Positions 12,668 to 22,892 of a DNA stretch of 64,000 bases are shown piece by piece (positions within the stretch are counted from its first letter, which is position 1; every line of letters begins with the position of its first letter). Source of the DNA: Salvia splendens (lineage: Eukaryota; Streptophyta; Magnoliopsida; Lamiales; Lamiaceae); assembly GCF_004379255.2 (NCBI RefSeq), contig NC_056035.1, positions 21,452,502 through 21,516,501 of the forward strand, given 5' to 3'. Both the position numbers and the translations under genes were made by a program. The notes under the pieces were generated by a model, which was not told where the DNA came from, did not search any database, and saw only the letters and a program-made list of their open reading frames with translations.

Positions 12668-13799
12668 AGAATATGCACTTTGGGTTCGGCACGGGTTTTA
12701 ATGCAAAATTAGGAAAGTAAGCGAGATGTAGAGAGAAAGTATTGTTAGTGGAGAATGGGTCCCACCTCATTAGAGTGAAAAGAGTTTCTAAAATTGGAAA
12801 GTGCATATTCTTGTAGGACAGACTAAAAAGGAAAGAGTGCATATTCTTGTGGGACGGAGGGCAGTGACGGAACTAGAAAATTAACTAAGTCGAGGCTAAA
12901 TTTTTTTAAAAAATAATAATATTATTAAAATATTTAATTTTACATGTAATGTCTGTTGAACGTTTACGACACATTAGATGACAACTATTTTCCACGGGTC
13001 GCCATGTCTGGAAATGATAGAAGAATAGTCTCATTTGCAATTTTTTTGAAAAATTCTATAACTAAGATATCATTCATCCATTCTGTCTTTCATTCTATTA
13101 GCTAAAATATCTTAATAAATTTCATTAAAGCACTTGAGATCGAATCATTCCTATAATAAAATATCGATATATAACTATAAATCAATAATAAGAAGATTTC
13201 TTAGTGTTAGCTATATATTAATTCAAACAGGAATAAATTTACTAACTACTACTTGCACAGTATAAATAAATTTATATTAATTCTAATTTAAATTTAAAAC
13301 TAGTGGTTCAAATCCAAATACTTTATTAAGCAAAATTACTTTTATAATTCTATCAAATAGTCAATTACATGCCCTGATACGAATTACGGTGATACCCATC
13401 AATTCTTAATTGAATCAGCGAAGTGCGCGGCTGTAACTCTCGGGCAAGCGAAAACCGTGCATTGTGCGTAACTCGTAAAGTCTCTAGGCGTGAACTTGTG
13501 AGGCTAACTGTGTCAACGACTAAAGGCAACATTAGTTTATTATAGCCCAATAGGACATACATAAAAAACAGCCCAACTATAAAATATTTGACCCAAACCT
13601 AATAAGCCCAAATTGTCGTCTTCTTCGTAAAGTTCCTAACTTAGTTTTCAATTTCAGAAAGCGGTGCTGCGGCTGAAGTACGATTTGAGTGCAGGGCTGC
13701 TTTGGGGCGGAGACTGCTCAGAGGATGGTTGTATAAGGTGGGGGCAAGGTCTGGTGTCGGCCAAGCCCCCGTGGTTCCGTCTTTGACGGAGGGAGTATT
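12668..13799. mobile_element. Stowaway-like MITE interrupted by a hAT element, left end truncated
   Basis: The right arm reads GTGGGACGGAGGG up to 12861 and continues AGTATTA at 13794 after the inserted hAT element. The inner arm AGAATATGCACTT at 12668 pairs with its complement near 12796-12810 and again near 12837-12850. The left terminus is missing. Confidence 0.7.
12862..13785. mobile_element. Non-autonomous hAT element (924 bp) with perfect 8-bp target duplication
   Basis: The left end CAGTGACGGAAC at 12862 and the complement of the right end, CAAAGACGGAAC (ending at 13785), are imperfect inverted repeats of hAT type (10 of 12 match). ACGGAGGG occurs immediately before (12854-12861) and after (13786-13793) as an exact 8-bp target duplication, the length produced by hAT transposases. 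No transposase is encoded; the interior is AT-rich on the left and GC-rich at 13660-13780. Confidence 0.85.
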
Positions 13800-13872
13800 A
13801 TTTTTTTCATTATATCCTCGTACAAGACTGTATCCTGAGATAAAGTATGTAGTGTGTTTGGTTCATGAGATT

Positions 13873-15296
13873 TGATAAGGCTCGTTTCATGCATCTATTT
13901 TGGGTATAAATTCTGTGTTTTCTACTGTGCTAACGTGTATTTATAAGTCCAGGTGTGTGAATAATCTGCCAGACCTAGGAACGAAGATCAATCACCAGGG
14001 CAGAGGAAATAGAAGAGAAAAAGTGAAGAAAAAAGAGCGAAATCCTCAAGGGCACAAATGTCAAATCACGAAGTCCGTCGCCCTAGGGATTTGAGCCACG
14101 CCTATAAATACAAGGAAGCTTGCGAAAAAAAAAGGATAGGCTCTTAGTTAGAAAAATTCCTTAGGTGTTTCGGCTCACTCTTCATCTTCACTCACTTAGC
14201 TCACGCATTTGGTTTCATATGGGGAATCCTGGGTATTGTAGCGTGGTGTGTTTGCTCAGTTGGAAGTGTAATACCGTCCTGATAAGGGCGAAGAAATAAT
14301 TTTAATTTTTCTTTCTCGCGACTGTTTTGTGACTCACTTCGACGTTTTTATGGTTAATCTAGTTCCATTTCTCGCTTTCACTCTGATTTGTGATGTTCTG
14401 TGTTTACTTTACTGATTTGGATGCTTTTCGCAATTGAATGTTCATTTGAAATTGAGAACGGAGAGATCTGAGTGGATTTGTTAGTTGTTGGTTTGAATAG
14501 GAGTTGGAGGTTATGGATCTGAGTTTTGTTGGTGTTGAATCTGATGGATCTAGTGTAGATTTCCTTTTTAATGTTAAATCTGAGTACGTACTTTTGGATC
14601 TGCATGGAATTGTCTGTTATTGTTGATTTGCTTGACCTGGTAGATTAGATCTGGTGATATTTAGCTTAATCGTTTTGTTTAACGTTCGATTTGAAGTATG
14701 CTCTGTTTCATTCTATTTCGTGTTCGTTTGCTGAAGAAGATGAAGTCGGTTGGTAGTTATAGTCGAGTTTGCTTTAGTTTGTTAGTTGCAGCTTTCTGTC
14801 AGTAGCCAGTTAGGGAAATCTGTTTGTTGTTTACTTTTGCATGCCTTGTGTCTAGCTATTTTAGGGAACTCATTTGTTTGACCCAGAAAATTTGGTGAAT
14901 GATCTAAAGTTAAATTCAGTTTCGAATCATGCATGCATTTATATTTCACGTATTTTCCATTCTCTGGAACCAGTAGATAGAATAGATTAGGTTTAATTTC
15001 TCAGGTCTAGTAGTTAAAACTCAACCCTCTCGTTGCATGGCAGCAGCCGAACCTTCCAAAGTTCTCTTAATGCATTCTAACCGTTCCATCCTCGTGGATT
15101 CGATCCCGACTTCCCTATACTAGCCAATAGTATAGAGGGTTGGGGTTTTGAAGCGAGGGATTGTTGTGACAACGACTGCATATCCGAAGGTTCCACGATC
15201 TCCTAGACCCTGTGCTCTAGTGAATCCTCTGGACCTGGGGGTTTGTAAACCACACGTGCAAACAAAAAAAAATCACTTCGTCCCACACGAGCTTCA
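13873..15296 (+). mobile_element. Solo LTR (1424 bp) of an Athila/Tat-like gypsy family
   Basis: It starts TGATAAGGCTCGTTTCATGC and ends CTTCA. AGATT flanks both sides (13868-13872 and 15297-15301) as a 5-bp target duplication. It shares the start motif and several inner blocks (TATA region, GCGAAGAAATAATTT block, GGATTCGATCCC block) with the solo LTR at 39683-41115 and the start motif with the LTRs of the 47035-58238 element. No internal element sequence is attached, so it is the product of LTR-LTR recombination. Confidence 0.87.
14100..14112 (+). promoter_or_regulatory. Putative LTR TATA box
   Basis: CCTATAAATACAAG lies about 230 bp into the solo LTR, and the inverted solo LTR near 40.86 kb has a TATA-like motif at the matching place. 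It is a plausible U3/R promoter of the element, with no sign that it drives a neighbouring gene. Confidence 0.45.
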
Positions 15297-15301
15297 AGAT
15301 T

Positions 15302-16334
15302 CAATCCTACAATCCAATCCTAAATGGATAATCATGGGAAAATTAAACATAGCTAACCCCTTATGACTAAAATAATCTCACAACTCAATCCTAGATTATA
15401 TCTGGTATTATTTTATCTATGAAACCAAACACCACCTTACTTTATAGAAAATGTTCAAGCATGTTGAGACCATCTCCAAGGGTACACTAAAACCTAAAAT
15501 AGGATAGGTATTTAGCTCCAATAGTACTCAAAAACTAATCTCATTTTTGAGTTTTGAGGAAAAAATACATATCTTTAGGTTTACGCTAAACCAAAACCTA
15601 AATTTTTTTCAAATTTTGTGAGTAAAAAATGCATCTTTTAAATTTGAATTTAGCGTAAATGATTGGATTAAAATCATATTTGATGTGACATTTACATTAA
15701 AATGGGTTTGAATTTTGTGTAAATGGTTGGAGATCTCTGACCGTGCAAAAAAATGGCTAGCTAACTACGCAATTTTCAATGATTCAGACAACTCTAAGGT
15801 ATGATCGAAAAGTTGCCGGAAATTACGAGGACTAGCCTTACTCGATACAATCCATATTTTTTGTAGTAAGCTTCAATTATAAACGACAAATATTAATTAC
15901 GAATCAAACAAATGCTCATACATTATACAATTATTCCATCTGTTCCTCCGTAGCGTTTCATTTTCTGCACTTACTTTGGAAAAGTAATACTCCTTTCATC
16001 CCTAATAATTCATCACCATTTGACCTAGTACGAGTTTTAAGAAATGTAATAGAAAGTGAGTTGAAAAAGTTACTAGCATGTGGTCCTACTTTTATATATT
16101 AATTTTACAATAAAATGTGGGTGTGAATGAGTTAGTGGAATATATGGTCCACTACAAAAAATTGTAAAAGTAAAATGTGACAAATTTTTAGTAACAGACG
16201 AAAATGGAAATAAGTGACCAATTTTCAAGGACAAGTGAGTAATAAATAGTGAAAGTAAGAGAGAATAATGTAAAGAATTGTTCTCTACAATATTCTCTCT
16301 ATTATTTTACTCTTTTTCCACTTTAGCTATTTAT
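15302..16334. other. AT-rich intergenic DNA with MITE relics
   Basis: 15473-15745 is bounded by AGACCATCTCCAAGGGTACA and, in complement, AGATCTCCAACCATTTACAC, suggesting a small MITE with imperfect termini. 15990-16320 contains Stowaway-like words (CTCCTTTCATCCC; AGAGAGAATAATG). No gene was found. Confidence 0.45.
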
Positions 16335-16558
16335 TACTCCCTCCGTTTCCAAAAAAATTGACAAAGTTTTATATGGCACGGGTTTTAATGTGTAATTGCT
16401 GAAATAAAAGAGAGATAGAAAATGTAGTGGAGTAGTGATAGTGGATTTGTGGGGTCCACGTTATTTGTAGTTCAAAACTTTCCTTATTTAGACTTTGCCT
16501 AGTTTTGGGGACGATCCAAACTGGAAAAACTACTCTACTTTTTGGGAGGGAGGGAGTA
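16335..16558. mobile_element. Stowaway-type MITE (224 bp)
   Basis: Bounded by TACTCCCTCCGTTTCCAAAA at 16335 and a right end TTTTGGGAGGGAGGGAGTA at about 16540-16558, with TA on both sides. No coding potential. It lies just downstream of the GT47 gene's stop codon. Confidence 0.82.
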
Positions 16559-17452
16559 TTATTTTTACAAAAAATATACATAAAATAAAACGTTTATATT
16601 GACATGGAAGGTAGGGAGTACAAACGAATCATACAAACAAACCACTCATCAACTATTGATTTTCACATGACTTCTTCGGAGCCACAACTCATACATAACC
16701 ATGTAAAATGCATCATAATCAACCGGCAAACTATGCCACTGAAAATGATTCTGCACTCTAATCACATTTCCATGCAACCTCAAATATTCACCCGACTTAA
16801 CCTTTTCTCTAAGAACGTCCTTCATGATCGGAATGTCCGAAGCTGAAAAAACAATCGAGAAACTCTCCCAGTTCAATATGTCCGCATATGGAAGATCATA
16901 GTGATCTGCTAAAATTACAGGAACACACCCATAATACAAAGCATCCCCTATTCGAGCTATGTTCACTTCATATCCCTTAGCATGGATGCAGAACTTGCTC
17001 CTCACGAGAGACTCCGAGTACGGCGTCTTGAGGCGGTCCGGATGCACTAAAATCTCTGAATCGTTCACCCACGTCTTCACGAGATATTCACGGACCCTTG
17101 AATTCATTGTTCCGGCATAGAATGCAAGATTATCTCTGAAACCATCGTAGATAATAACACATCATTGATAAGTGAAAATAGTGGAACTCATGATTTCAGG
17201 AAAGATGGTCCAAAAACATAATTTAAATTTGACAAATTTGAGGTCATAAATTACCAGTAACTCTTGAGCGTGTGTTACCTTTTGTTTCAAATTCACAGCT
17301 CCCTTTCTCCTATAAAATTAGTCTATTTTTGTTATTTTAGTCTATAGTCCACATCCATTCATAAATTTTTTCCCACAACTCATTATCTCTTTACATCATT
17401 TGATTTACAAGTTGTCCCATTAAAGCTCTAGTATCCACTTACTAAACGCAAC

Positions 17453-17760
17453 TACTCACTCCATCTGTCATTATAGTCTCATTTTGCCATTTTTAGAAGT
17501 TTGTGATTTAAAGTCTCATTTAGTGGATCCACCATTCAACTAAATCATTATACTCACATTTTATTATAAAACTAATATATAAAAGTAGGATACGTATTCC
17601 ACTAAACCCATTACACTCACATTCTATTATAAAACCAATATGTAAAAGTGGGATTCGTAACCTACTAACTCATTTTCTCATTTTTATTGATAGAGTCAAA
17701 CAATTTCTTAAAACATGTACTGAGTAAAAAGGGGACTATAAATGGCGGACCAAGGGAGTA
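17453..17760. mobile_element. Stowaway-type MITE inside GT47 intron 2
   Basis: Left end TACTCACTCCATCTGTCATT at 17453 and right end complementary to it, finishing CGGACCAAGGGAGTA at 17760. Both ends carry TA. It occupies the middle of the 852-bp intron between GT47 exons 2 and 3. Confidence 0.78.
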
Positions 17761-18671
17761 ATAGCTCTCCTATCTATTAACACTAGTTCAACTATACTTT
17801 TTATTCTCTCTTACTTTATCAATTGTTTATTGAAATCAGATCTCTATATTTGCGGGTGCAAAGAAAGTACAGAAAAATGATATAGTAATTTCTTTCATTT
17901 TGATTAGATCAAAAACTTTATCTGTGATAGAGAAGATGTAGAAAATGAAAAATGCATGAAAATATTTGCATTGGATAGCAACTAAACCTGTTCGACGGAG
18001 GTTGGATCGGTGGACGATCTCTTCTGGGCCATATCTGCGGTATCGAAGCGTCTTTATGGGAGACGTAGCCAGGCAAGATGTAGCTAGAGGAGCACACCAC
18101 TTGAATCGCGTTGAGTTTAACTTGGATCGATTTTTCCATGGCGTTTCGCCCCACGGAATGGCAGGCGACATAGAAATGATCTGTGCCGCCTGTCCGGTTC
18201 CAGAAGGGGTAGCTTCGGCTGATGTCTTGAACATAGTTATTGACATACGCTTGAATCTCTCCAACGCCTACTCTCTCGTCGTGTCTGAGGCTCACAATAG
18301 AGAAAGGGAGGTAGAAGAGGTGCGCTTCGGAGGGATCATTTGTGAGGAAATGGCTCTTGAAGAGGGCTCTCTTGAAATAGGCCTCGCTTGCGTAGTTGCC
18401 GTCTGGCTCGGAATCCAGCGGCGGTAGCACGTTTGCGAAGGGGTCATTCTTGTTGTGTGGGTACATGTATATTTTCATGCTCTTATTCATTTCTGTGTAG
18501 TCTTCCATGAATAGGCTTCTCTGGTGGAATGCATCGTCATCTTGCATATAAATATCATAATTGATCACTATTTAAGAGCCCGTTTGAGTTTTCGACTCAG
18601 CATGGATTTTAAGAAATTGCTCGACTTTGTAGAGAGAAGTAAATAGAGAAAGTGAGCAGAAGTAGGAACCA

Positions 18672-19373
18672 TTTTCAATACTCTCTTTATCCTATTAAAA
18701 ATGAAACATTTCCCTTTTTTAATTGTCCATAAAAATAAACATTTCCTAAAATGGAAACAATATCATCTATTTTACTTTATTCTCTCCTCACTAATTTCAC
18801 AAAACAACACTACATAAAATCTCGTGCCGAAAAACAATATTTCATTTCTAACAGGTCGGAGGGAGTATTAGTTTTATAATGGATTGTAAATGTAAAAAGT
18901 TAATAGAATGTGAGGTCCGCATACTAAAAGTGGAAAAAAAGTAAATGGTTTCATAAATCTTGGACAACCCAAAACAACAAAATTGCTCTTTAAATGATGG
19001 ACAGAGTGAGTATTAATTACTATTTTCAATACTCTCTTTATCCTATTAAAAATGAAACATTTCCCTTTTTTAATTGTCCATAAAAATAAACATTTCCTAA
19101 AATGGAAACAATATCATCTATTTTACTTTATTCTCTCCTCACTAATTTCACAAAACAACACTACATAAAATCTCGTGCCGAAAAACAATATTTCATTTCT
19201 AACAGGTCGGAGGGAGTATTAGTTTTATAATGGATTGTAAATGTAAAAAGTTAATAGAATGTGAGGTCCGCATACTAAAAGTGGAAAAAAAGTAAATGGT
19301 TTCATAAATCTTGGACAACCCAAAACAACAAAATTGCTCTTTAAATGATGGACAGAGTGAGTATTAATTACTA
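18672..19373. repeat. Tandem duplication, two 351-bp copies containing MITE sequence
   Basis: 18672-19022 and 19023-19373 look identical by eye at a constant offset of 351 bp. Each unit holds Stowaway-like inverted ends (ATGAAACATTTCCC; GGTCGGAGGGAGTATTA). They lie in the large first intron of the GT47 gene. Identity implies a very recent duplication or an assembly artefact. Confidence 0.9.
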
Positions 19374-19376
19374 CCT

Positions 19377-19391
19377 CCCCCCCCCCCCCCC
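19377..19391. repeat. Poly-C run (15 C)
   Basis: A homopolymer of 15 C directly follows the second copy of the 351-bp duplication. Length is likely variable or uncertain. Confidence 0.85.
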
Positions 19392-19512
19392 AAGAGTCTT
19401 GTTTTTGCAGTTCCCAAACATCCCTAAATAACAGTCATATTTCACTTTTACCATAAATGGTAAGTATGCCCCACATTCCACCAACTTATTCTATTTATAT
19501 TTTAGAGTTTAT

Positions 19513-19808
19513 GTCAATTTTGGTCCTAAACATATGACTAAAATACGAATTTGGTTCAAAATATTCACTTTTTGAAAAACAGGTCCATAACAAATGAAAA
19601 TGTCGCCGAAGTAGTCCTTTTTTACGGTTCTGTCAAAAAACTAACGGCAACGCTAATTGCACAGTGGCATGACCGTTAGTTTTTTGACGGAACCATAAAA
19701 AAAAGACCACTCCGACAAGGATATCATTTGTTTTGGATCTGTTTTTAAAAAAATGAATGTTTTGTATCAAATTTGTATTTTGTCATATATTTATGACCGA
19801 AAGTGACC
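19513..19808. mobile_element. Foldback MITE with long inverted arms (296 bp)
   Basis: The left arm from GTCAATTTTGGTCCTAAA (19513) to CTGTCAAAAAACTAACGG (about 19646) is complementary to the right arm from CCGTTAGTTTTTTGACGG (about 19672) to ATGACCGAAAGTGAC (19808). Mismatches are scattered and a short loop contains AATTGCACAGTGGCATG. Such long-arm elements are non-autonomous DNA transposons, often Mutator-related. A transcript through this GT47 intron would form a long hairpin. Confidence 0.82.
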
Positions 19809-20278
19809 TTTACTCAACACACTTTTCTTTACATTTTTTGAAATTCGTGTAAAAGTTAAATAGGACTTCTATTGCATGTGGAACGAATGTTAATTAACTA
19901 TACTTTGAAAAAACTAAAGCCAGCTAGTATATTGCAAGCAATTGCTAATATAAATTAAGGTAAACAATAATATTTAATTATTTCTTACCATCACGACCTC
20001 TTTTCATCGGCAATGGCGGATTGAATGATTCTTGAGAGATGAAAGGGTTGTTGTGCATAACGTGCGACCGCGATTGTTGAAGTGGTAAGATTAGCTTTAG
20101 GAGGGTGAATTATGCCTTCTTGATGATGAATGCCATGTTTTGTGCTAGAAAATGATTATAAAACGAAAAATAACGAGCTGGTTATGAGCAGGATGAATAG
20201 GCCTCGGACCGAATCTTTCTGCACATGTCGGAACTGCGACAACGACGGAATCGGGAAGCTAGCGGCGGATGCCGCCAT

Positions 20279-20685
20279 GCCCTACTCTATAGAGAGTTTT
20301 TTGACAAGTAATTTTGAGATGATTGAGACAGAGAGATTTAGATTGTAGTAGTATGGAATATCAATGCAGGTTTTGTGATACAAGTAGAATGCAAATTGGC
20401 TCCTTTATAATTGAATAATGGAACTACTAAATTTTATTTTGATTGAAGTAAGATACTGACATTATAAATGTTGATAATGCGGATTAATAATTACACATTC
20501 ACAATAGTTTGTGGCATCATTCTACCCAAGCCTTATTAAACGAATATCCTTCTTCGTTTGGGGCGTCAATCTACTGTCCACATGCTTGAAATCATTTGAG
20601 CTGTGTGAATAGATTGATCTAATCACTAGGCATGTCACATTTTGAGGCATACTTTGTGATCTTTATATAATCAGTGTTGGGTATT
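20279..20685. other. Upstream region of the GT47 gene
   Basis: AT-rich sequence between the GT47 first exon and the gag-only retroelement. It would contain the GT47 promoter, but I see no clear TATA box or other motif to assign. Confidence 0.4.
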
Positions 20686-20978
20686 TGATACGAGCCTTCG
20701 TATAATTTAGATTTATTAGGGATTTGAATATCTTTTCATATATTTGTTTCTTGTTCATTAAGTAGATATTCTAGCATTATAAATAGATTGGGTGTTATCA
20801 TTTTAGGAAATCAATCAATGAAAGAAATATTATTTTTCCACAAACAATCGTGAATTGTTCTATCAACCCTAGTCACGCCGCTGCCCGACGGAGGAGCTCC
20901 GCGCACAGCCACGAACTAGATCGCCGCCGATCCTACGTAAGGACGCCGGAGAAAGGGATATGACAAAGGGTCGTATCA
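20686..20978 (+). repeat. 5' LTR of gag-only element
   Basis: 293 bp, with an 8-bp inverted terminal pair TGATACGA/TCGTATCA. It contains a TATA-like stretch (TTATAAATAGATT near 20779). Confidence 0.93.
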
Positions 20979-21003
20979 ACTGGTGCTTTCATCCTATGTA
21001 CTC

Positions 21004-22614
21004 ATGAAACGCTTCAACAACAACGGTAAGTCGGTTTGGGGATCGTCCCGACCCGATGTCTTTTCACGTCGCCAACAGCCGGTTGGATGTCGTGATTTTG
21101 GGAATTACAACCGTCGGCCGTTCGACGACGGTGAGATGGAGAACAGACCCGGAGAGGGGTCACACCATGATGATCCGGTTAGCCTTAAACTGGATCGCCT
21201 GCTGGATCGCTTGGATAAGCTGATTGCGTGGAGAGACAAGACTGATCGGCGGTTTGAGAACCTGAAACCCGCATGGTCTCGCTATACAGAACCTCCACTG
21301 GGATACGAGTACGGAGAGGACTTCGATGATGAAGATTTTCGTCAACAGAAACCTTGGGAAATGGGTTATCGCCAATCTCGTAACCAGTCCAACGGGTACG
21401 ATCAGTCAGTCGATCGCCCGCCGTCTTGCTGGGACCCACACCAGAGGTTTCAAATTGCGGGGTATGTCAAACCGGAGCGGATCAAAATGCATCCTCCTCG
21501 TTTCGCGGGGACAAATGCATCAAATTGGATCTCGAGGGTCCAATCTTACTTCAATCATTTGATGATGCCCGATGCCCAACGATTGCACTACGCGGTCATG
21601 TTATTTGATCAACCAGCGGCGGATTGGGTATTCAACTATTTTGCAAATAACGATTTCGTGACGTGGCAGGATTTCTTGGAAGATGTGCTTGATCGTTTTG
21701 ATCGTCAAGGCCCTAAACCAGTTATGAAGGAGAGGCTACAGTTGAGTACTCCGGCGCAGCAGTCATCGCAACCTTTACCGACGCCGTTTCAGACCCAGGG
21801 AGGTCCGGGACGTGCGGTTGATCAGGCAAGACCGCCGAGGGTCCGGGTTTCGCAGGCAGAAAAGGTGGAACGAGCTCGGTTGGGTCTGTGTTATTACTGC
21901 CCAGATAAATGGGTGGTGGGTCATGTGTGCAAACAGTGTTTATTGTGTTACGCCGAGGAGGGAGATGAGGGCGTGGCCACTTACGATGAGAAAGTTCCCA
22001 ACAATGCCGCTCACAATGGGGGCTCTAATCTTGATGTTCCAAACGACGAGGCCATAGAAGAGATCGATAAGACCGACAATATGCCGCTGCAAGGGCTCGT
22101 CAGGGTATATGATGAGAAGATTGTCGAAGAGGAGGACACATTGCTAGAAGAGGAGGAGACATTGCTAGAAGATAAAGAGGTGACATTGCTAGAAGATAAA
22201 GAGGAGAGTGGTTCTATTGGTAAAGGGGAGAAGATAATCGCATCGTTCAATGTGGCTCAAATGTCATTGATGGATGGTGCGAACTGTGGGTTTAAGAGAG
22301 GTGGTGATTGCACTGGTGTAAGGACAATTGCCTATTTCTATGTGGATTTCGTTGATGCCGATGTTCCAAGTATTGTTCATCGTTCGACATCACTCGTCGT
22401 CGATGCGCGATTCATCCCTCCGTGCAATGACGCGCCATATTTGAGTGTTCTTGGAGGTGATAAAGGAAGGCATTCAACTGTTCGATATGTGTTTGATCCC
22501 GGAGGAGATGCCTCGTCAAAGCTTCTGCGTTCAACACTTTGTTGCTTCGTAGTTTCCACCTTGAGGACAAGGTGGATTTTAACCGGGGGAGAGTTGATAC
22601 GAGCCTTCGTATAG
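21004..22614 (+). CDS. Gag protein of the gag-only LTR element
   Basis: A 536-residue frame begins at the first ATG after the primer site (MKRFNNNGKS). The Ty3/gypsy gag core lies at about residues 160-240 (KMHPPRFAGTNASNWISRVQ, then FVTWQDFLEDVLDRFD), followed by a short linker and a Cys/His cluster (LCYYCPDKWVVGHVCKQC) placed like a gag zinc knuckle. After it comes an acidic tail with internal repeats of TLLEDKEE type (22130-22206). The predicted role is particle assembly and RNA packaging. No catalytic Asp of a protease (DTG or DSG) and no RT motif is present. The frame runs 20 bases into the 3' LTR before stopping, as in some TR-GAG elements. The ORF is intact. Confidence 0.88.
   Translation: MKRFNNNGKSVWGSSRPDVFSRRQQPVGCRDFGNYNRRPFDDGEMENRPGEGSHHDDPVSLKLDRLLDRLDKLIAWRDKTDRRFENLKPAWSRYTEPPLGYEYGEDFDDEDFRQQKPWEMGYRQSRNQSNGYDQSVDRPPSCWDPHQRFQIAGYVKPERIKMHPPRFAGTNASNWISRVQSYFNHLMMPDAQRLHYAVMLFDQPAADWVFNYFANNDFVTWQDFLEDVLDRFDRQGPKPVMKERLQLSTPAQQSSQPLPTPFQTQGGPGRAVDQARPPRVRVSQAEKVERARLGLCYYCPDKWVVGHVCKQCLLCYAEEGDEGVATYDEKVPNNAAHNGGSNLDVPNDEAIEEIDKTDNMPLQGLVRVYDEKIVEEEDTLLEEEETLLEDKEVTLLEDKEESGSIGKGEKIIASFNVAQMSLMDGANCGFKRGGDCTGVRTIAYFYVDFVDADVPSIVHRSTSLVVDARFIPPCNDAPYLSVLGGDKGRHSTVRYVFDPGGDASSKLLRSTLCCFVVSTLRTRWILTGGELIRAFV
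22130..22210 (+). repeat. Short in-frame tandem repeat in gag tail
   Basis: The unit GACATTGCTAGAAGA plus 9-12 acidic-coding bases recurs three times with a period near 24-27 bp, encoding repeats like TLLEEEE and TLLEDKE. The length keeps the reading frame. Confidence 0.75.
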
Positions 22615-22887
22615 TTTAGATTTATTAGGGATTTGAATATCTTTTCATATATTTGTTTCTTGTTCATTAAGTAGATATTCTAGCATTATAAATAGATAGG
22701 GTGTTATCATTTTAGGAAATCAATCAATGAAAGAAATATTATTTTTCCACAAACAATCGTGAATTGTTCTATCAACCCTAGTCACGCCGCTGCCCGACAG
22801 AGGAGCTCCGCGCACAGCCACGAACTAGATCGCCGCCGATCCTACGTAAGGACGCCGGAGAAAGGGATACGACAAAGGGTCGTATCA
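22595..22887 (+). repeat. 3' LTR of gag-only element
   Basis: 293 bp. It differs from the 5' LTR at four positions by eye, so the insertion is recent but not brand new. Confidence 0.93.
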
Positions 22888-22892
22888 GTATT

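Larger units (their letters stand above)
16649..20278 (-). pseudogene. Exostosin-family (GT47) glycosyltransferase gene, first exon damaged
   Basis: Three minus-strand exons fit GT-AG rules and join in phase: 20278-19989, 18540-17988 and 17135-16649. Exon 2 encodes DDDAFHQRSLFMEDYTEMNK and NYASEAYFKRALFKSHF. Exon 3 encodes the exostosin core (KFCIHAKGYEVNIARIGDAL, YGCVPVILADHYDLP) and ends with a stop after VKINS. The family comprises Golgi type II membrane enzymes making cell-wall or arabinogalactan glycans. The first exon has an ATG at 20278 followed by MAASAASFPIPSLSQF and a hydrophobic anchor GLFILLITSSLFFVL, but an in-frame TAA follows at once, and the frame that joins exon 2 (NPPLPMKRGRD) also has an upstream stop. 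The catalytic part is intact. A start inside exon 2 would give a soluble protein. Confidence 0.78.
20686..22887 (+). mobile_element. Complete gag-only LTR retrotransposon (TR-GAG type, 2202 bp)
   Basis: Two 293-bp LTRs (20686-20978 and 22595-22887) start TGATACGA and end TCGTATCA. GTATT flanks the element at 20681-20685 and 22888-22892 as a 5-bp target duplication. By eye the LTRs differ at four positions. A primer site candidate (TGGTGCTTTCAT, 20981-20992) follows the 5' LTR, and a polypurine tract (GGGGGAGAG, about 22585-22593) precedes the 3' LTR. Between them is a single gag ORF without protease, RT or integrase. It must rely on enzymes of another gypsy element. Confidence 0.93.

Noticed and set aside
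17966..18427. Plus-strand 153-codon open frame
   Set aside because: It lies antisense to GT47 exon 2, whose minus-strand translation matches the exostosin family and has matching splice sites.
20130..20348. Plus-strand 72-codon frame
   Set aside because: It overlaps the GT47 first exon on the other strand, where a signal-anchor helix and a consensus donor (GTAAGA) are visible. The plus-strand peptide has no recognisable feature.
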